Below, piece after piece: positions 41,118 through 50,436 of a stretch of DNA of 64,000 nucleotides. The position numbers and the translations under genes were made by a program. Within the stretch, counting starts at the first letter, position 1; the number at the start of each line of letters is the position of its first letter. The stretch is from Meconema thalassinum (taxonomy: Eukaryota > Arthropoda > Insecta > Orthoptera > Tettigoniidae): contig OX336395.1 of assembly GCA_946902985.2 (NCBI GenBank), forward strand, positions 20,314,708 through 20,378,707, written 5' to 3'. The notes under the pieces are model-generated. The model ran no database searches and had not been told where the DNA came from. It saw only the letters and a program-made list of their open reading frames with translations.

Positions 41118-41732
41118 TTGGCAATCTATAATAAAATTGATTACATAAATCTAATGCTTAAAAATGAACTTAAAGACATCTTAGCGCTTTGTATTTCAGA
41201 ACATTGGCTGGAAGATGAACAACTCGAAGTAATTCAATTCCCAGGGTTTATACTAGCTAGTAAATACTCTAGATCTAATATTAGCCATGGTGGTACTTGT
41301 ATCTTCTTAAGAAATAATTTAGATCGTGAACAGTTAACAGCTTATGATTATCTAATTACGGAACAGAATTTTGAATTCTCTGCCGTTAAAATACAGTAGT
41401 TTAAGTTAATAACTGTATGCGTATTCCGTTCTCCGTCAGGAAATTATCGTTTATTTATAGATAAATTAGAATTTTTACTCAATAACATGGGCAAAGTAAA
41501 TTACGATATAATCATTTGTGGGGATGTAAATGTGGATTTCTTAAAATGTGATAGAAATTGTGAATTATTAACACCGTTACTAATTTCCTATGGACTGAAA
41601 CCTACAATCAACACCCCAACAAGAATAATAAAGTTTAGTAAAACCAGTCCTGATCAATTTTTTATAAATACAGATAAATATCACCATTCAATAGAAGTCT
41701 ATTTCTCGGGTTTTAGTGACCACCATGGATAA
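41118..41732 (+). pseudogene. LINE endonuclease domain (APE type), interrupted
   Basis: Two open segments (41118-41399 and 41487-41732) together cover most of an AP-endonuclease-like domain. The ISEHWL segment is the common catalytic-Glu region. GGTCIFLRNN, GDVNVDFLKCD and a final SDHHG match later motifs, including the catalytic His. This enzyme would nick target DNA for LINE insertion. The first segment includes a few satellite-derived codons at its start, so its apparent Met is not native. A TAG ends it at 41397-41399 and another stop follows at 41730. Confidence 0.82.
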
Positions 41733-42299
41733 ATACTGAGTTTTGAAATACCCGAAGAAATCAATAATAATGAAAATGAAATAAAATCAAAGTGCAGGTC
41801 ATTCACGGAAACAAATGTTACATATTTCAATGACTTATTAAATAAGGAAACATGGTCAGAAACGTATAAACTAGAAAATATAAATGAAAAATTTAATGCA
41901 TTTAACAGTACCCTAAAACACTATTTTTATAGCATTCCCCATTAACCAAAGAACTATTCAAAATAACAAAGCTAGCAATTGGATAACAACAGGGATTATA
42001 AATTCATGTCAAAGAAAGAAATTTCTACACAAATTATATAAACAATACCACACAACTCCTGAATTCAATTTATACTACAAAAATACAATAGAATATTAAG
42101 TAAGGTAATAAGACTAGCAAAGAAAATGCATAATGATAATATTATATCCCAATCATCTAATAAAACAGGGCTATGTGGTCCGTGATAAAGAATGAAGCTG
42201 TAAAATCTGCTAAAATAAAATACACTGACCTGCAATAAAAAAGTAATTACTAATCCAGAGGAAATAGCAAACACTTTTAATGACTAATGTCTGGAAATT

Positions 42300-43700
42300 C
42301 CGCAAAAATTATTACATAAATCACAGGTAAATACACTAAATTCTAATAATAAAATAAATATTTGCAGTGATTCTTTATTTATAAATCATGTCACACGTGA
42401 AGAGGTAAGAATAGTTATAAAAGAGCTAAAAAATAAATTCTGTGCTAGTATTGATGGTATCCCTGATGCAATTTTAAAGAAATGTGCAGAAGATATAATA
42501 AATCCACTTACGCACTTAATAAACTGTTCATTCTCTCAGGAATTTACACGGATATTTTAAATTTATCAAAAGTAATTCCACTGCACAAAAACAGTTCTAA
42601 AGATGAATTAGATAACTATCGTCCTATTACCTTACCAACTGGTATTGCAAAAATTGTGGAAAAAATCATGTATAAGAGACTGATAAGTTTTATAGTAAAA
42701 AATAAAATACTATCAAACTCACAACATGGATTCAGAACGGAAAAATCTACACATACAGCATTTTATGAATGCATTAATGGTATACTGAAATTAATTGGCC
42801 ATAAGGAACATGTAACTGGCCTATTCTTGGATTTATTGAAAGCATTTGATGTTGTTGACCATAAAATCCTCCTTATAATACTAAATCAATATGGTATTAG
42901 AGGTCTAGAAAATAAATGGATAGAGTCTTACTTAACAAGGCGTAAACAAATAATAAGCTTGAGACATGAGGATGATGGAACCAGATTACTTAATGAAACA
43001 TTGTCCAATGAGGGTATTATTAAATTTGGAATACCCCATGGATCGGTTTTGGGCCCACTACTCTTTCTTCTATATATCAATGATATAACACAGAACGTTG
43101 ATTCTCATAAGGAAATTTTGTTTGCAGACGATACAACACTCGTAATAAAAGGCGAAACTAAACAGATCTTACAGCAGTCTGGTGACTCTGTTACATAAGA
43201 GTTAACCAAATGGTCACAAGAGAATCGCCTCATAATAAACTATAAATAAAACAGTATGTCTAAATTTCCACACTATACAGAATAGGAATCCTGCGACGCC
43301 CAAAATAACATTAAATGGTCATCAAACAGAAAATAAATCAGAAACAAAGTTTTTAGGACTATGGATACAACACGACTTGAAATGGAATAAACATATACAA
43401 TATCTGAATACTAAACTGAAATTGATGTGCTTTGCTTTACGTATTTTGAAAACTTGCACTAGCATGCACACATTAAGAAATACTTATTTTGCTTAATTTC
43501 ATTCATACTTAAGATATGGGGTCATATTTTGGGGTATGTCACCAGATGTACTAAGCACGTTTAGGATACAAAAGAGGGCGATTAGAATTAAGGCAAATGT
43601 AAACACCAGAGAATCATGTAGACCTCTGTTTAAAGATTTAAACATTCTCCCACTGCCCTGCATTCATATATTTGAAAGTATTATGTTTTTTTTTTAGAAT
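42300..43700 (+). pseudogene. LINE reverse transcriptase, frameshifted
   Basis: The longest intact part is 42482-43198 (238 codons), but its first 20 or so codons are out of frame: homology enters from another frame near 42540. Visible RT motifs are NYRPITLPTGIAKIVEK, QHGFRTEKST, LFLDLLKAFDVVDHK, GIPHGSVLGPLLFLLYIND and the catalytic FADD. Stops follow at 43196 and beyond, and the thumb and C-terminal part (WIQHDLKWNKHI, YLRYGVIFWG) continues in broken frames to about 43700. It would have copied LINE RNA into DNA at the nicked target. Confidence 0.88.
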
Positions 43701-44235
43701 TTAATGAATAAAGACATTTTTCTTAAAACAAACAATGATGTTCATAAACATAACACAAGACAAAATCCAAACATTCATTTTTCACACGCACACACACGCA
43801 TATATCAAAAAGGAACTTTTCACACAGGAGTTAAATTATGCAATAAACTACCCCAGTATATAAAATTTGCCACAAAATAAAAATCTTAGAAAGAATGTTG
43901 AAAGCTTGTCTGCAGTGCCATTGTTTTTACTCTGTAGTTGAATATCTTAGTGTATATGAGCGATGAAATTTATAAATATATTTTACTTTTCTATTTTAAT
44001 TGTAATACCTAGCTGTTAGTGGTTGTATTTATAGAATTAAGTGTGCATATTGTGATAATAGAGTTAGATGTAAATAGTTGTCCAATAAGGCTGTATGTCT
44101 TAAGATCTGTTATTATACTAAGTTATAAATAGTTATAGTATTAGTAATATATACCTGTAAGTTCTTTTATTTTCTATGTAATTTCTGACATATCCTATAT
44201 CAAAAATATATTGTATACATGTAATTGATCAAATG

Positions 44236-44262
44236 GATAAATAATAATCTAATCTAATCATA
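44236..44262 (+). repeat. LINE 3' tail, AATAATCTAATCTAATC-type
   Basis: A short tandem run of TCTAA/AATAA units marks the 3' end of the LINE. Non-satellite sequence follows. Confidence 0.7.
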
Positions 44263-44782
44263 TTCTCCGACATTTCCTAGCAAGAAACACGGTTTTATGA
44301 TTGACATATGAAAAGCAGTTTTTTGATCAGTGTAGGATGATATATTTCTATTTTGAAGCGCCTCTGTACCGGTTGATTATTGACAGCTATTACGTTTTTG
44401 ACTAGAAATGTACAGCCAACTGCGTCATAATTCAAATATTACTGGTAGCGTGTCCATACTAGTGCATTCTAGTAGCGGTGATAGTTGTCTAGGAATACGA
44501 AAGACAAATGAAAGGTTGAGCAATCTTAGTACAGTCTTGCAACATTAGTAGTTGAAAGTGCGGTGTTAACATCGCATAGACGAGCTCCCGAGGGATACAG
44601 TAGTACGTGCTTTTATGTATACTTTAAGTTATCATCACCTTGACACAGGGCACGACTTTAATGCCCTAGGGACCGCTCACGGAGTGCATTTATATTAAGA
44701 TGTGTTAGTCATGTCGGAAAGGAAGGTGAGCTTGACTGGATATTTCGACCAATATCCACTAACTGATGGGTAGAGTGTATTT
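44263..44782. other. Unassigned spacer between LINE and hAT-like element
   Basis: About 520 bp with no recognised gene, RNA or repeat. A short open frame starting at the ATG at 44711 runs only about 20 codons before a stop near the hAT terminus. The LINE may have joined the satellite to this different sequence. Confidence 0.6.
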
Positions 44783-44802
44783 CAGGGCCACCACATGCCC
44801 AA
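44783..44802 (+). repeat. Candidate hAT terminal inverted repeat (5' end)
   Basis: CAGGGCCACCACATGCCCAA begins here. CAGGG ends are common in hAT elements. The partner end is not in the window, so this rests on position and the CAGGG start only. Confidence 0.45.
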
Positions 44803-45112
44803 TGCTACCGTTGCTACGGCAACGGGGCCCGCAAAAACGGGGAAAAAATAAAAAGCAGAAGATTTTTAATAAATCATAGAAAGAAAACAATAATTAAATC
44901 ACTAGGACTAGATTTATGTGTATCAATGAAATATTACATCAGAGTAAAATAAATTGGTTCATTGGATATGCAGTGCGTTGCGTACAACAGCTGTGAGTAA
45001 CACGTGACACAGTGCGTGTGCAGAAGCAGAAAACTGCCCGCCGGGCCCGCCCTCTGCGACTCGGCTCAAGGTCAATGACGTTGCTACCCCTCTCCCTCAC
45101 ACCGCGGCCCGC

Positions 45113-45120
45113 TGACGTCA
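45113..45120. promoter_or_regulatory. CRE/ATF-like palindrome TGACGTCA
   Basis: A perfect TGACGTCA followed by CGTCA lies 87 bp before the transposase ATG, in a GC-rich leader (about 45030-45130). It may be a promoter element of the hAT transposon; function is not shown. Confidence 0.4.
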
Positions 45121-45206
45121 CGTCACCCTAACAGGTGCTTGCAGTGTGTTTCTGCCGCAAGACAGTTTGTGTATGTAATAGTTGCTTTATTATAGCATTA
45201 ATCATT

Positions 45207-46268
45207 ATGTCTACAAGTAATTTCAACCACAAATCCGGGACGCAAAAACGGAAGTTAAAAGCCATTATAGATGCAAAAGGGGCCTTGGGCCGGCAGAATA
45301 TTACAACGTTTTTTAAAAAGAATGATGATAGTGATAGCCGTTCTCATTGTGATGATGATGCGAGTGTTAGGTGTGACAGTTTATCTACTTGTAAAACTAC
45401 TGATGATAGTGTGTCTGTGTCCAGTGAATTAATGTTTGAAACTGATGACAATACAGGCAAGATTTCCTCTGAGGTGCAGCAGGTAGGACATGTTGTAGAT
45501 TCAATCAATACGGGTAGTAATAACGAAAACGATATTTCAAATGACGAGAGTTGTAACAATGATAAGTCAATCTTAGATTTTACCGACCCAGGCACATGGT
45601 CGGAAATAATTAGTGATATTAATCGCCAGAATATTGTCTCTCAAAACAATATATTAATTTGAAGAATTACGTAGTCAGGCTAAGACATTCCCTAAATACA
45701 AAACAGGAAAACTGTTTCCAAACGATCTTCTCAACACTAAATCTATAAACAATCGAGAAAACTACCCCCAGGGACTGGTTAATTTGGAGCTCTTCAAAAG
45801 AGACACTTCATTGCATTGCCTGTACTCTTTTTTCAAATAGCTAAAAAAGAAGCAAATTTGCAAACATAGGATTTTCAACGGCTCAATTTCCATGGAAAAT
45901 GTTGTATAACAAAATTCCCCAACATAAAAATAGCAATAACCATCGTAAGTCTTATTGTCAATGGAAATCCCTCCAACAATCAATTAATTCAAAAGGTATT
46001 GACAGTGGTCTTCAAAAACAAATTTTGAACGAAGCAGAAAAGTGGAAAGCAATTATACAACGGATTTAAGACGTGACAATCTTTCTAGTATCATGGGGGT
46101 TGCCTTTTCAACGAGATAATGTATCAATCGGTGATGCAAATAATGGAAATTTTCTGGGGACTTTGGAGTTAATTGGAAAATATGATGAAATCACTAGGGA
46201 GCACTTGGCTAAGATCAAAACTCTGCAATTGCAAGGAAAAAACATGAATGGACAAGCCCATTACGTAT
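45207..46268 (+). pseudogene. hAT transposase N-terminal half, ZMYM-like (TTF-type finger and DUF4371 start)
   Basis: The ATG at 45207 is the credible start; the frame before it has no ATG. The first 150 codons hold a basic start with a TTFFKK motif, an acidic Ser/Asp-rich stretch and the DPGTWSEII motif seen ahead of the TTF-type zinc finger in ZMYM1-like hAT proteins. A stop at 45660 ends this frame. Further homologous pieces follow in shifted frames: FPKYKTGKLFPNDL (about 45690), a Trp/Lys-rich finger end (about 45960), and RDNVSIGDANNGNFLGTLEL (about 46100-46190), a DUF4371-type segment. At least one frameshift and several stops are present, and the catalytic and dimerisation regions are absent. 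Confidence 0.78.
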
Positions 46269-46496
46269 TGTACAGCCTCCCAGGGGTATGCACCCCTTGG
46301 AGACCATCCCCCCATCATCTGCCTAAATCTCCTAACGGGCAACCCTTGGAAAGCCGGGCCAACATCCATAAACGTAGCAAGGACAGCTTGCCACTCTAAA
46401 AAGCAGCTCAGTCCTTGCATAATGGTTACACATAGCGACATACTATTAACTGGGGCAGCAATGCCAATACATTGCTGACAGCATAGCGCCGAAGAG

Positions 46497-46506
46497 TATA
46501 AGAAGG
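46497..46506 (+). promoter_or_regulatory. TATA-like box in 5' LTR
   Basis: TATAAGAAGG is conserved in the right LTR (60603-60612) amid otherwise diverged sequence, which supports a core promoter role. Confidence 0.6.
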
Positions 46507-46702
46507 CGTCTTAATCAGGTCAAGGGATCTCTCCATTATCAGTGCTTCAACGTTACGGCCGGAGGCCACGCCAGTGTCATCAGAGGTGATTCAGTCGTGT
46601 TCAGACATCCTGCTTTTGTAACCTTTAACCCACAACTTGTACTTTACATTGCGAACATAATTACATTCCCTACAAGGGACTCATACTTCAGAATTACAGA
46701 CC

Positions 46703-46708
46703 AATAAA
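46703..46708 (+). promoter_or_regulatory. Polyadenylation signal in 5' LTR
   Basis: AATAAA within CCAATAAACAC is conserved at 60819-60824 in the right LTR and lies about 200 bp downstream of the TATA-like box, as expected for an R-region signal. Confidence 0.55.
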
Positions 46709-47140
46709 CACTTGGTCAACACATCACACTAGTCTTACTGTCCATACGCCTCTTTACATCCCAACGCCCTTCCTTATTCCCGTCACGGGTAGACGTGACA
46801 GACGGTAGGCTAATAGCGCTAGCTAAGCTACCAGTGTATTTCTCGAGCCGGCCCGGCTGCTAGCAAGCAGCGTGTGCCACTTGGCTGACACGAGCAGATT
46901 CAGTTAGGTAATAAGCAATCAGCTGAGCGACCAGCGCAGTGACCCTTGTATTGAGTCACATCCCCTAAAAGACTACTACATTATTCATAGGAGCGCCCCC
47001 TAGTTCCTAACACACAACAACACTCTACACTGGTCAGCTTACCCTGCCAAGGGAAGCTACCCCCTTTTAGGCACAGCTTTATAAATTAGTACAATAACTC
47101 TTCCTTTTAGATCCACCCCCAAATAGGGGATCTAAAACAC

Positions 47141-47158
47141 TGGTGGAGGCGGGGTACT
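47141..47158 (+). promoter_or_regulatory. Primer-binding site of Ty3/gypsy element
   Basis: TGGTGGAGGCGGGGTACT begins one base after the LTR. TGGTGGAG would pair with a tRNA ending CUCCACCA, as in tRNA-Ala; this assignment is tentative. Confidence 0.6.
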
Positions 47159-47287
47159 ACGCATAGAGAAAAGGACTCAACCAACGAGCCCTCGTAGTTA
47201 AAACGACCCCTTCCGTACCGCAAAAAGCCAAGCAAATAGTGAATTTTTTTTTAACCTCATAGTGCGTCACACATTTTTTTAAATTAA

Positions 47288-49387
47288 ATGTCCACATTTA
47301 GAACTACATTAAGAGACTTTGCACACCATTTGTCGGCTAGCACGACTCCACTCCTGCCGAAGCTAAAAATTAGGAACGGTGACTTAATAACTGACCAGAC
47401 TGCAGTACAACTTCTCATGGACCTTGAATTCAAAACAGCACAGATCCGTGCTTAACACCCTGCCGCCGCAGCACAAGTTATACATTTTACACGGTCCCAG
47501 GCCAGTGAACACACACAAGAGTCACCAGTATCCAGCGCTAGTGAGGTAGATTGCCTGCCAACACTCCATCCCCTATTGTTGCAGCAACTGCAGATCACAG
47601 AGCAGAAAGCCAGTAACCTGCTCGAGCGCATTACAGAGCTACTAGAGACAGACACTATCAAAGCCAATAATCATACGACAGAAGCAGTTCTTGACATCCA
47701 CACTATTCTGGAAACTGTGAAACAGGACTTAGACAGGACTGTACACATAGTTAAATCCACACAGTACGACAACACACCATCACTCAGTACAGACATATCA
47801 GGTGACGAGCCACCTGGTAACGTAACACAGGTGTCGTACACGGGAAGCGAGGCTAATTCCCCTCTAAACAGCCCAAACACCTCGACACACAGCCAACGAA
47901 ACACAGCCGAGAACGAGATGAATAGACACACTGAGTACCCCATGATCCACCCCACAAAGTTCACGGGGGAAGGCCAGGATCCCGAGGAATACCTCAAGGC
48001 CTTCAATAGAACGGCCCGGATCAATGGTTGGAGCGAGGAAGTTAGGAAACGGCTCCTTCCTGCTTACCTCACGAAGGCGGCCATGACATGGTATGAGCTC
48101 CATGAGGACACACTAGAAGCTGCCACATGGGAGGAAACCGCTTTACTCTTAAAGGAGGAGTTCCAGCTCATACCAGACGATGACGATCTCTATGACCAGA
48201 TTAGACAGAGGTCACAGGGACCCAAAGAGAGCGCCCAGGCATACATCAATGTTAAATTGATAATGTGCGAAAAGTACAATGCAGCAATGACAAATAAACA
48301 GAAAGTCAAGCTGTTAATGCAGGGCCTCAGACCAGCCATAGTGGAAAAGCTATGCATCATGAACAACCCCACGGTCCAACATATGTTGAATAACATAAAG
48401 ACCATAGAAGAGGGGAGAAAGATCACGGAAAAGGCTACGGAAAAAGCCGTGGATCTGCACTTCCAAACTCAGAAAGACGACACTAACGCCAAAATGGACG
48501 AATTAGTGGACAGGATGGAGAAACTGACCATAGCTGCCATCCAAGCGGGCGGGAGACCGCTAAGGGACGAGCACGCAGACAAACGAGAACACTATCATAC
48601 TGAGAGGGACAGGGGGTACACAGAGAGGAGACGCTACGGGAGGGAGGAAAATTACTACCCTCCACAGCGGCCAACAACACCTCCCCCACAGGATAGGCCA
48701 CACTACCCTCCTCGATACTCACCGACGGCATACACGGACACAGAGCCGACATACCCCTCAAGGCGTTCACCATCCCCGTACACACGGGAGTACTACCCTG
48801 AGGAGTACGACCACGACATCCCCCGACGAAACAGCCCGACACCAAATAGACAGTCCTACGCTGCCCCACAATACAGGGCAGACAGGGAGTACCGGGAAAA
48901 CCCACCCCCACGTAGGCAGGGCTATGCAGCCCCGCAGTACAGGGGAAATGGGGAATATCGGGAGAACCTGCCCCCACGCAGGCAAAGCTATACACCCCCA
49001 CAATACAGGGGAAATAGGGACAGGCAAGAAAACCCACCCCCGACCAGACAGGAGTATGCAGCTACCCAATATAGGGAAAAGGGGAACCGACGGGAAAACC
49101 CGCTCCCCCAGCATCAGACATACACCCCACCCTGGAGGAAACAAGAAAACAGACCCCCGGGCAATGATAGACAGGGAAGAAAACACACGAAGGGCCCGGA
49201 ACACTACCCCCTCCCCGACGAATACCCGAGGGAGTTCAGGGATGAGACACCCCACAGGACAGACAGGGGGGCAATACTCCCTACGCCTAGACACACACCG
49301 CAGGCGGGGAGCTGGCGCAGCCACCCCGAGGGGGGGCGCACATACATTACAGGCAGGCGTACACCCACATTTTCAAAAAACGCCTAG
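47288..49387 (+). pseudogene. Ty3/gypsy Gag (one premature stop), no CCHC knuckle
   Basis: The native start is the ATG at 47288, about 150 nt after the LTR. The frame has a TAA at 47453-47455 (codon 56), then is open to TAG 49385-49387, giving a 699-residue reading. After an N-terminal helical segment and a Ser/Thr-rich linker comes a retrotransposon Gag capsid-like domain (about 47930-48470). It is recognisable from FTGEGQDPEEYLKAF, MTWYELHEDTLEAATWEE and KVKLLMQGLRPAI. The C-terminal third is rich in Arg, Pro, Tyr and Gln and replaces the usual zinc knuckle; it includes four 22-residue repeats. This basic tail could bind genomic RNA (inference). Gag ends just past a -1 frameshift heptamer. 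Confidence 0.88.
48848..49111 (+). repeat. Four 66-bp (22-residue) repeats in the Gag C-terminus
   Basis: Each unit translates to a variant of RQ-S/G/E-Y…PQYR…REN-PP (start residues RQSY, RQGY, RQSY, RQEY), and a partial fifth unit (HQTYTPP) follows. The units differ at several codons, so the expansion is not very recent. Confidence 0.9.
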
Positions 49388-49432
49388 ACGGGGAGGTTCG
49401 GCCAGCTAATGAAGCGGCTGAGGTTCCTCCCC
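49375..49432 (+). promoter_or_regulatory. -1 ribosomal frameshift signal, gag to OTU-pol
   Basis: The heptamer A AAA AAC (49375-49381) is in the correct phase: gag codons are TCA AAA AAC GCC TAG. A spacer of 8 nt (49382-49389) leads to a stem of GGGGAGG (49390-49396) with CCTCCCC (49426-49432), seven perfect pairs around a 29-nt loop that can form a further short helix. Slipping back one base at the heptamer continues CGC CTA GAC GGG…, which is exactly the open frame of the OTU domain (49381 and 49549 are 168 nt apart). A AAA AAC is an established strong eukaryotic slippery site. A GGCC in the loop and another at about 49447 could make a pseudoknot, which is weaker evidence. Confidence 0.82.
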
Positions 49433-50436
49433 CAACACAACACAAGAAAGGCCCTTCCCCCAAGCAAACTCGCAAGAGTAAGGGGAAGAAGCAGCCAGCT
49501 AAAGCTAAGGCTGACGATCCGCCCCCAGACCGTTTCCAAACACACCCCGTGCAAGGAGACGGCAACTGTCTGTTTAGGGCCATGAGCTTCCTAATCCGGA
49601 ATACCGAGGACTATCATGGGGACTACAGACAGAAAACGGTCAAACATATCCTGGCCAACTGGAAAGAGTACCGGGACTTTGTGTCGGACGAGAGGGAAAA
49701 CCCATTCCAGACCGGGGCGGATTACAGTAAATACATGGGTAAGGACGGCACCTACGGCAGTGCCGTAGAGGTGACCGCTCTCGGCAAGGTGCTGAAAGCC
49801 AACATCCATGTATACACTGATGTACACTCGCCTCCGCTATTCTCAACTGCGGGATTCGATAGGGACCTACATGTACTTTTTACAGGAAACCCTAAGGCGG
49901 GACATTACACACCCCTCACAATCATAAGCAAACAGCCTGAGAACACGCCCACACCCTCCAAACAGAAAACCCTACCCCCTTCACCACAACACAGGGGGGG
50001 AATTGACCACACACAGGCGCACGACGCGAGCTCGCTCGGCATGGGGAAGCCAGCAACAGGAGTCGAACTCGCGACCGCCTGGAACAAAAGGCAGGGTAAC
50101 AAGGGCAAGCTCAGGGTCACGTTCGCAGACACACCTTCCCGAAAGGAAGAAACCAACAACAACATAACTACACAAAGGCTGGGAACGGTTAATACATTAA
50201 ACGTTCGCCAGCAGACTCCTAGTATAACAGCAATACCGGTTAAAAGAGCTGGCAAGGTACTTGGCAAACGCACTTTGCTGACCGGGGCAAAGTACTCAGG
50301 ACAGGAAGTCAGCCGAGAGGCGAAGCGTGCCAGGTACGATAGGCGGACAGCTCCGTGCCTTCCCAGCACAAATGTCACTCCGGCAACAACAACAACAACA
50401 ACAACAACACACATCTTACACAACACATCGGTATAG
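49381..50436 (+). CDS. OTU-family cysteine protease domain in the Ty3/gypsy polyprotein
   Basis: The frame is open from the -1 shift point to TAG 50434-50436. It has no ATG near its start, consistent with expression only as a Gag fusion. A Lys/Pro-rich linker (49381-49540) precedes an OTU domain: GDGNCLFRAMSF with Asp (49558) and nucleophile Cys (49567), a middle part with GTYGSAVEVTALGKVL, and AGHYTPL with the catalytic His at 49903-49905. OTU enzymes are typically deubiquitinases. Here it might remove ubiquitin from viral-like particles or host factors, or process the polyprotein; this is inference. The remaining 170 codons are basic and end in a poly-Thr run. The pol ORF follows in the same frame after a single UAG. 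Confidence 0.87.
   Translation, partial: RLDGEVRPANEAAEVPPPTQHKKGPSPKQTRKSKGKKQPAKAKADDPPPDRFQTHPVQGDGNCLFRAMSFLIRNTEDYHGDYRQKTVKHILANWKEYRDFVSDERENPFQTGADYSKYMGKDGTYGSAVEVTALGKVLKANIHVYTDVHSPPLFSTAGFDRDLHVLFTGNPKAGHYTPLTIISKQPENTPTPSKQKTLPPSPQHRGGIDHTQAHDASSLGMGKPATGVELATAWNKRQGNKGKLRVTFADTPSRKEETNNNITTQRLGTVNTLNVRQQTPSITAIPVKRAGKVLGKRTLLTGAKYSGQEVSREAKRARYDRRTAPCLPSTNVTPATTTTTTTTHILHNTSV
50385..50409 (+). repeat. (AAC)n/(ACA)n microsatellite coding poly-Thr
   Basis: About eight ACA triplets near the end of the OTU frame, 25 nt before the UAG. Confidence 0.85.
50434..50436 (+). other. In-frame UAG between OTU and protease
   Basis: The OTU frame and the protease-RT frame are identical in phase (50494 minus 49549 is divisible by 3) and are split only by this UAG followed by GGC. 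It may be a nonsense mutation, as at 47453 and 52975, or a readthrough stop. Confidence 0.8.

Larger units (their letters stand above)
14343..41124. repeat. Satellite array, right part (79-82 bp monomers)
   Basis: About 337 uninterrupted head-to-tail monomers continue the left array. Besides the 79/80-bp forms there is a recurring 82-bp variant in which AATATTAATTG becomes AATATTAATATTG (for example near 20832, 20910, 23150, 25226, 31765 and 37271). Diagnostic rare variants, such as ATTATGTGTTAATG at 16611, 19876, 22350, 28648, 30885, 33920 and 36394, reveal large duplications. The array stops inside a monomer (…TTAATTTGGCAA) where the LINE begins. No gene, tRNA or CENP-B-box-like sequence was seen within it. 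Confidence 0.98.
41125..44262 (+). mobile_element. 5'-truncated, decayed LINE (APE endonuclease, Jockey/CR1-like)
   Basis: This non-LTR retrotransposon abuts the last satellite monomer. It starts within the endonuclease domain, so the 5' end is missing, as is usual after incomplete target-primed reverse transcription. In order there is an APE endonuclease (41125-41732), a linker, an RT (about 42380-43200), a C-terminal region in mixed frames (to about 43700), an AT-rich 3' UTR and a short TCTAA-type tail. Several stops and frameshifts make it inactive. Motif style (NYRPI, GSVLGPLLFLLYIND, FADDTTL) fits the Jockey/CR1 group, but I cannot fix the clade. Confidence 0.88.
44783..46268 (+). mobile_element. 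hAT-like DNA transposon (ZMYM/DUF4371 type), 3' part missing
   Basis: The segment starts with CAGGGCC, a typical hAT terminal sequence, has a GC-rich leader and then a decayed transposase reading frame (from ATG 45207). Homology stops at 46268, exactly where the Ty3/gypsy LTR begins. No matching 3' terminus was found beyond the right LTR at 61254, so the rest was lost rather than simply split. Confidence 0.7.
46269..47139 (+). repeat. Ty3/gypsy 5' LTR
   Basis: 871 bp, starting TGTACAG and ending AAAACA, one base before the primer-binding site. It carries TATAAGAAGG (46497) and AATAAA (46703), the latter within a block that is well conserved in the right LTR. It interrupts the hAT pseudogene. 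Confidence 0.88.

Noticed and set aside
14343..41124. CRISPR-like array of repeats and spacers
   Set aside because: Monomers are contiguous and near-identical throughout, with no unique spacers, and the context is eukaryotic transposons.
45344..45595. 83-codon minus-strand frame opposite the hAT transposase
   Set aside because: The plus strand carries the recognisable ZMYM-like start; the minus frame is a shadow of Asp/Ser-rich codons.
48483..49324. Long minus-strand frames opposite gag (184 and 185 codons)
   Set aside because: They are shadows of the Arg/Pro/Tyr-rich gag repeat region; codon composition there leaves the reverse strand open.
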